From: Speluncibacter jeojiensis
GTDB taxonomy: Bacteria > Actinomycetota > Actinomycetes > Mycobacteriales > Mycobacteriaceae
Length of the DNA: 64,000 bases
Assembly: GCF_029589495.1 (NCBI RefSeq)
Contig: NZ_JAAIVF010000001.1
Coordinates: 806,001-870,000, forward strand
Direction: 5' to 3'
Numbering within the stretch: position 1 is the first letter of the stretch; every line of letters starts with the position of its first letter. A program made the translations under genes and the position numbers. Positions 62,202-64,000 of the stretch are shown here, piece by piece. The notes under the pieces were generated by a model. The model searched no databases. It worked only from the letters and a program-made list of their open reading frames with translations, and was not told the DNA's origin.

Positions 62202-63311
62202 CTACGCCAGGCCGTGGTGGTCGTCGCCGGTGGTGTCGTCCCCGCCGCCCCAGTGGCCGGACTCGTCCGGGGTGAAGGTGCGGTCGGCGATGCCGTCGCC
62301 GTCGGTGTCGACGCCGCCGTGGTCGAAGTTGCCGTCCCCGTTCGTGTCCAGCAACACGGTGTCGATGACGCCGTCGTGGTCGCTGTCGATGTCGAGCTCG
62401 TCGTAGTTCGGGTTGGCCGCGTCGTGGGAGAAGTAGGCGGCGTCGAACTTGTCGTCGTGGTCGGTGTCGACGCGCTTGACGTCCGGGCTTCCGTCGTGGT
62501 CGAGGTCCTGCTCGAGGGTGTCGTAGTGCCCGTCCTGCCCGCTCGACGAGACCATCGTGTCGAAGTGCCCGTCGCCGTTGGTGTCCGACAGGATCTCGTC
62601 CGCGAGCCCGTCGCCGTTGAGGTCGATCAGCATGGTGTCGACCTGTCCGTCGCCGTTGGTGTCCATGCCGATCTGGTGCCCGCCCTGCGCATCCGAGGCC
62701 TGGGCGTCCTGTGCCGGCGCATCGGGGGTGGCGCCGTCGGCAGGCGTGGCTGCGGCCGGGTCGGAGGACGCAGCGGGATCGGCGGTCAGCGGCGCGGAAC
62801 CGTTTGCCGCGTAGTGCGAGTCGGTCGTCGTCGTGGTGGTGTGCACGTCCGCGAAGAACCCGCCGTTCGCCTCACCCGCGTTGTCCGCACCGACGGTCGC
62901 TTCGGCAGGAGCCGTGGCGGTGTCGGCGGGAGCCGTGGCGGTGTCGGCAGGAGCCGTGGCGGTGTCGGCGGGAGCCGTGACGGTCCCGGCGGGGGTGGCG
63001 TCGACCGGGGCCGAAGCGTCGGCAGGAGCAGCGGCATCGGCCGACGGGGCGGTCTCGGGCGCGGCGGCCGAGGCGAGCGGGTCCGAACCGGTCACCTGGT
63101 AGTGGGACTCGGTCGTGGTGGTGTGCACGTCCGCGAAGAACCCGCCCGGGGCCGAGGTCCCGGTCAGGTGTGCCTGGCTCGGATCGCCCACCACGTCGGG
63201 GTTGGAGCCTGCAGGCACGCCGGTGTCGGCGGGGCTGGGCGAGGCGGCGGGATCCTGGGCGGCTTGCTGGGCAGGGGCGGTCGGCTGGGAGGGGGCGGTC
63301 GGGCTGGTCAT
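62202..63311 (-). CDS. Acidic EF-hand-like repeat protein
   Basis: A 369-residue, very acidic protein. Residues 1-210 are Ala/Pro/Thr-rich with a triple PADTATA repeat (about 114-136) and two copies of GGFFADVHTTTT (56-67 and 150-161), each followed by SHY. Residues 216-345 hold at least seven Dx(N/D)xDG loops (DTNGDGQVDT, DLNGDGLADE, DTDGDGIADR) that should bind calcium. No signal peptide. ATG at 63311 has AAGGAG upstream. Encoded just before the C39 peptidase, it may be its substrate or partner. Confidence 0.75.
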   Translation of the reverse strand: MTSPTAPSQPTAPAQQAAQDPAASPSPADTGVPAGSNPDVVGDPSQAHLTGTSAPGGFFADVHTTTTESHYQVTGSDPLASAAAPETAPSADAAAPADASAPVDATPAGTVTAPADTATAPADTATAPADTATAPAEATVGADNAGEANGGFFADVHTTTTTTDSHYAANGSAPLTADPAASSDPAAATPADGATPDAPAQDAQASDAQGGHQIGMDTNGDGQVDTMLIDLNGDGLADEILSDTNGDGHFDTMVSSSGQDGHYDTLEQDLDHDGSPDVKRVDTDHDDKFDAAYFSHDAANPNYDELDIDSDHDGVIDTVLLDTNGDGNFDHGGVDTDGDGIADRTFTPDESGHWGGGDDTTGDDHHGLA

Positions 63312-63434
63312 GGTGTCTCCTTGGTCCGGCCGAGGAGGCTCTCTCCCGGCAGTCACAAGTGAGATGCGGACCGATCCCCGAAAGTTCCCGCGGCGACGAA
63401 GAATTTCACGACGGGATTTCCTCGGCCGGTCGAC

Positions 63435-63474
63435 GCACGGTGCCGATCACTGCACGGTGCCGATCACTGCACGG
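63435..63474. repeat. Short tandem repeat, 17-base unit
   Basis: GCACGGTGCCGATCACT occurs twice in full (63435-63451, 63452-63468) and then six bases more. The second copy contains the stop codon of the gene at 63464-64000, so the repeat may reflect replication slippage at a gene end. Confidence 0.75.
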
Positions 63475-64000
63475 AGGACTCGCACACCTTCCACTGGCCG
63501 TTCTCCTTGCCGAAGGTGAACAGGATGCTCGCCGTGGTCGGCGCGCTGCCGTCCGAACCGGTCACGGCCACGGTCGCCCGCGCACTGCCCGAGTCGCCGA
63601 GGATGGTCAGCGAGTCAAGCGATTTGAGCGCATACGTCTGCTTGGCCTCGGGCTGACCGGTGGCGTACATGCTCGTCGTGGTCGGCGCAGCGGTGACGAA
63701 ACTCGAGCACCGCAGCGAGGTCAGCGTCGCCTTGTCGCCCGCGCTGACCGCATCGATGTAGGCACTCGCCAGGTCCCGCACCGCCTGTTCCTCACTCGCG
63801 GCGGACTGCTGAGTGCTGGTCGCGGCGGTGCCGGGCGCGGCCGAGTCCGAGCCACCGGAGTTGGTGGCGACCAGCACGACCACCAGTGCCACCACCAGCG
63901 CGAGGACGACGCCGCCGCCGCCGATCATCAGCCGCTTCCGTCCGCCGCCGGCCGCCTTCGTCGCGGCGGTGGCGGTGGCGGTGGCGGTCGACGCGGCCGG
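63464..64000 (-). CDS. Membrane-anchored protein with NTF2/DUF4878-like domain (5' end beyond the window)
   Basis: The frame is open to the right edge, so the N terminus is missing. Seen are a Thr/Ala repeat and basic patch (GGGRKRL), one membrane helix (GGGVVLALVVALVVVLVATN), a Ser/Thr linker, then an extracytoplasmic domain (EEQAVRDLASAYIDAVSAGD; LTSLRCSSFVTAA; ATVAVTGSDGSA; FTFGKENGQWKVCESSV) resembling the DUF4878/lumazine-binding-like fold of mycobacterial lipoproteins, with a likely Cys-Cys bond. Function unknown. Confidence 0.7.
   Translation of the reverse strand, partial: PAASTATATATAATKAAGGGRKRLMIGGGGVVLALVVALVVVLVATNSGGSDSAAPGTAATSTQQSAASEEQAVRDLASAYIDAVSAGDKATLTSLRCSSFVTAAPTTTSMYATGQPEAKQTYALKSLDSLTILGDSGSARATVAVTGSDGSAPTTASILFTFGKENGQWKVCESSVQ

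Overview
The window is high-GC actinobacterial DNA whose gene content and order point to a mycolic-acid bacterium of the order Mycobacteriales (Gordonia, Williamsia or Rhodococcus type). The evidence is an mce/yrbE lipid importer with its MceG ATPase, the HadA/HadB mycolate dehydratase genes beside rpmG, tRNA-Trp, secE, nusG, rplK and rplA in the order seen in Mycobacterium tuberculosis, an actinobacterial menaquinone pathway including the reductase MenJ, EspC-like type VII secretion proteins, and many genes that appear to be leaderless (a -10 box six or seven bases before ATG or GTG). The genus cannot be fixed from the sequence alone.

Layout. 1-3857: lipid importer operon mceG-yrbEA-yrbEB-mce (minus strand, last gene cut by the left edge). 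4013-10424: translation block, all on the minus strand: rplL, rplJ and its leader, a repeat-rich hypothetical protein, rplA, rplK, nusG, secE, tRNA-Trp, hadB, hadA, rpmG, tRNA-Met and tRNA-Thr. 10601-16500: two overlapping alpha/beta-hydrolase genes (the second with a dead nucleophile elbow), tRNA-Tyr, yajQ, htpX, a polyprenyl diphosphate synthase and menJ. 16510-23669: an accessory island holding a remnant of a type I restriction enzyme R subunit, a four-gene cassette that looks type VII secretion-linked, a DUF222/HNH nuclease with a probable SOS box on its start codon, an Mrr-type restriction enzyme, and a two-gene unit with a DUF6308 protein. 23722-30316: a beta-oxidation operon (Ltp1-like thiolase, SRPBCC, MaoC hydratase, SDR dehydrogenase, tandem acyl-CoA dehydrogenase) with a divergent TetR regulator.

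30339-54829: menaquinone and respiration region. menG, menD, menC, menB and menE are dispersed among a pseudokinase, a secreted lipase, ferredoxin-NADP reductase FprB, an APC transporter fused to an OB-fold, NDH-2 and its divergent LysR regulator, an orphan Mce protein, the PitA phosphate transporter and DUF3349 proteins. With menJ and the polyprenyl synthase upstream, most of the route from isochorismate to reduced-tail menaquinone lies in this window, next to NDH-2, which uses the quinone. Two very small ORFs with strong ribosome binding sites (41186-41311 and 47658-47759) also lie here.

54919-64000: a DrrAB-type exporter, an ATPase-less Clp N-domain protein with two abutting 17-bp palindromes in its promoter, a secreted GH5 endoglycoceramidase-like enzyme, a secreted alkaline-phosphatase-superfamily hydrolase, a C39-type cysteine peptidase paired with an acidic EF-hand-like repeat protein, and a membrane-anchored protein cut by the right edge. 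The best candidates for something undescribed are the type VII-linked cassette (17034-19393), the C39 peptidase/EF-hand pair (61125-63311), the Clp N-domain protein with its operators (56724-57481) and the two tiny ORFs.
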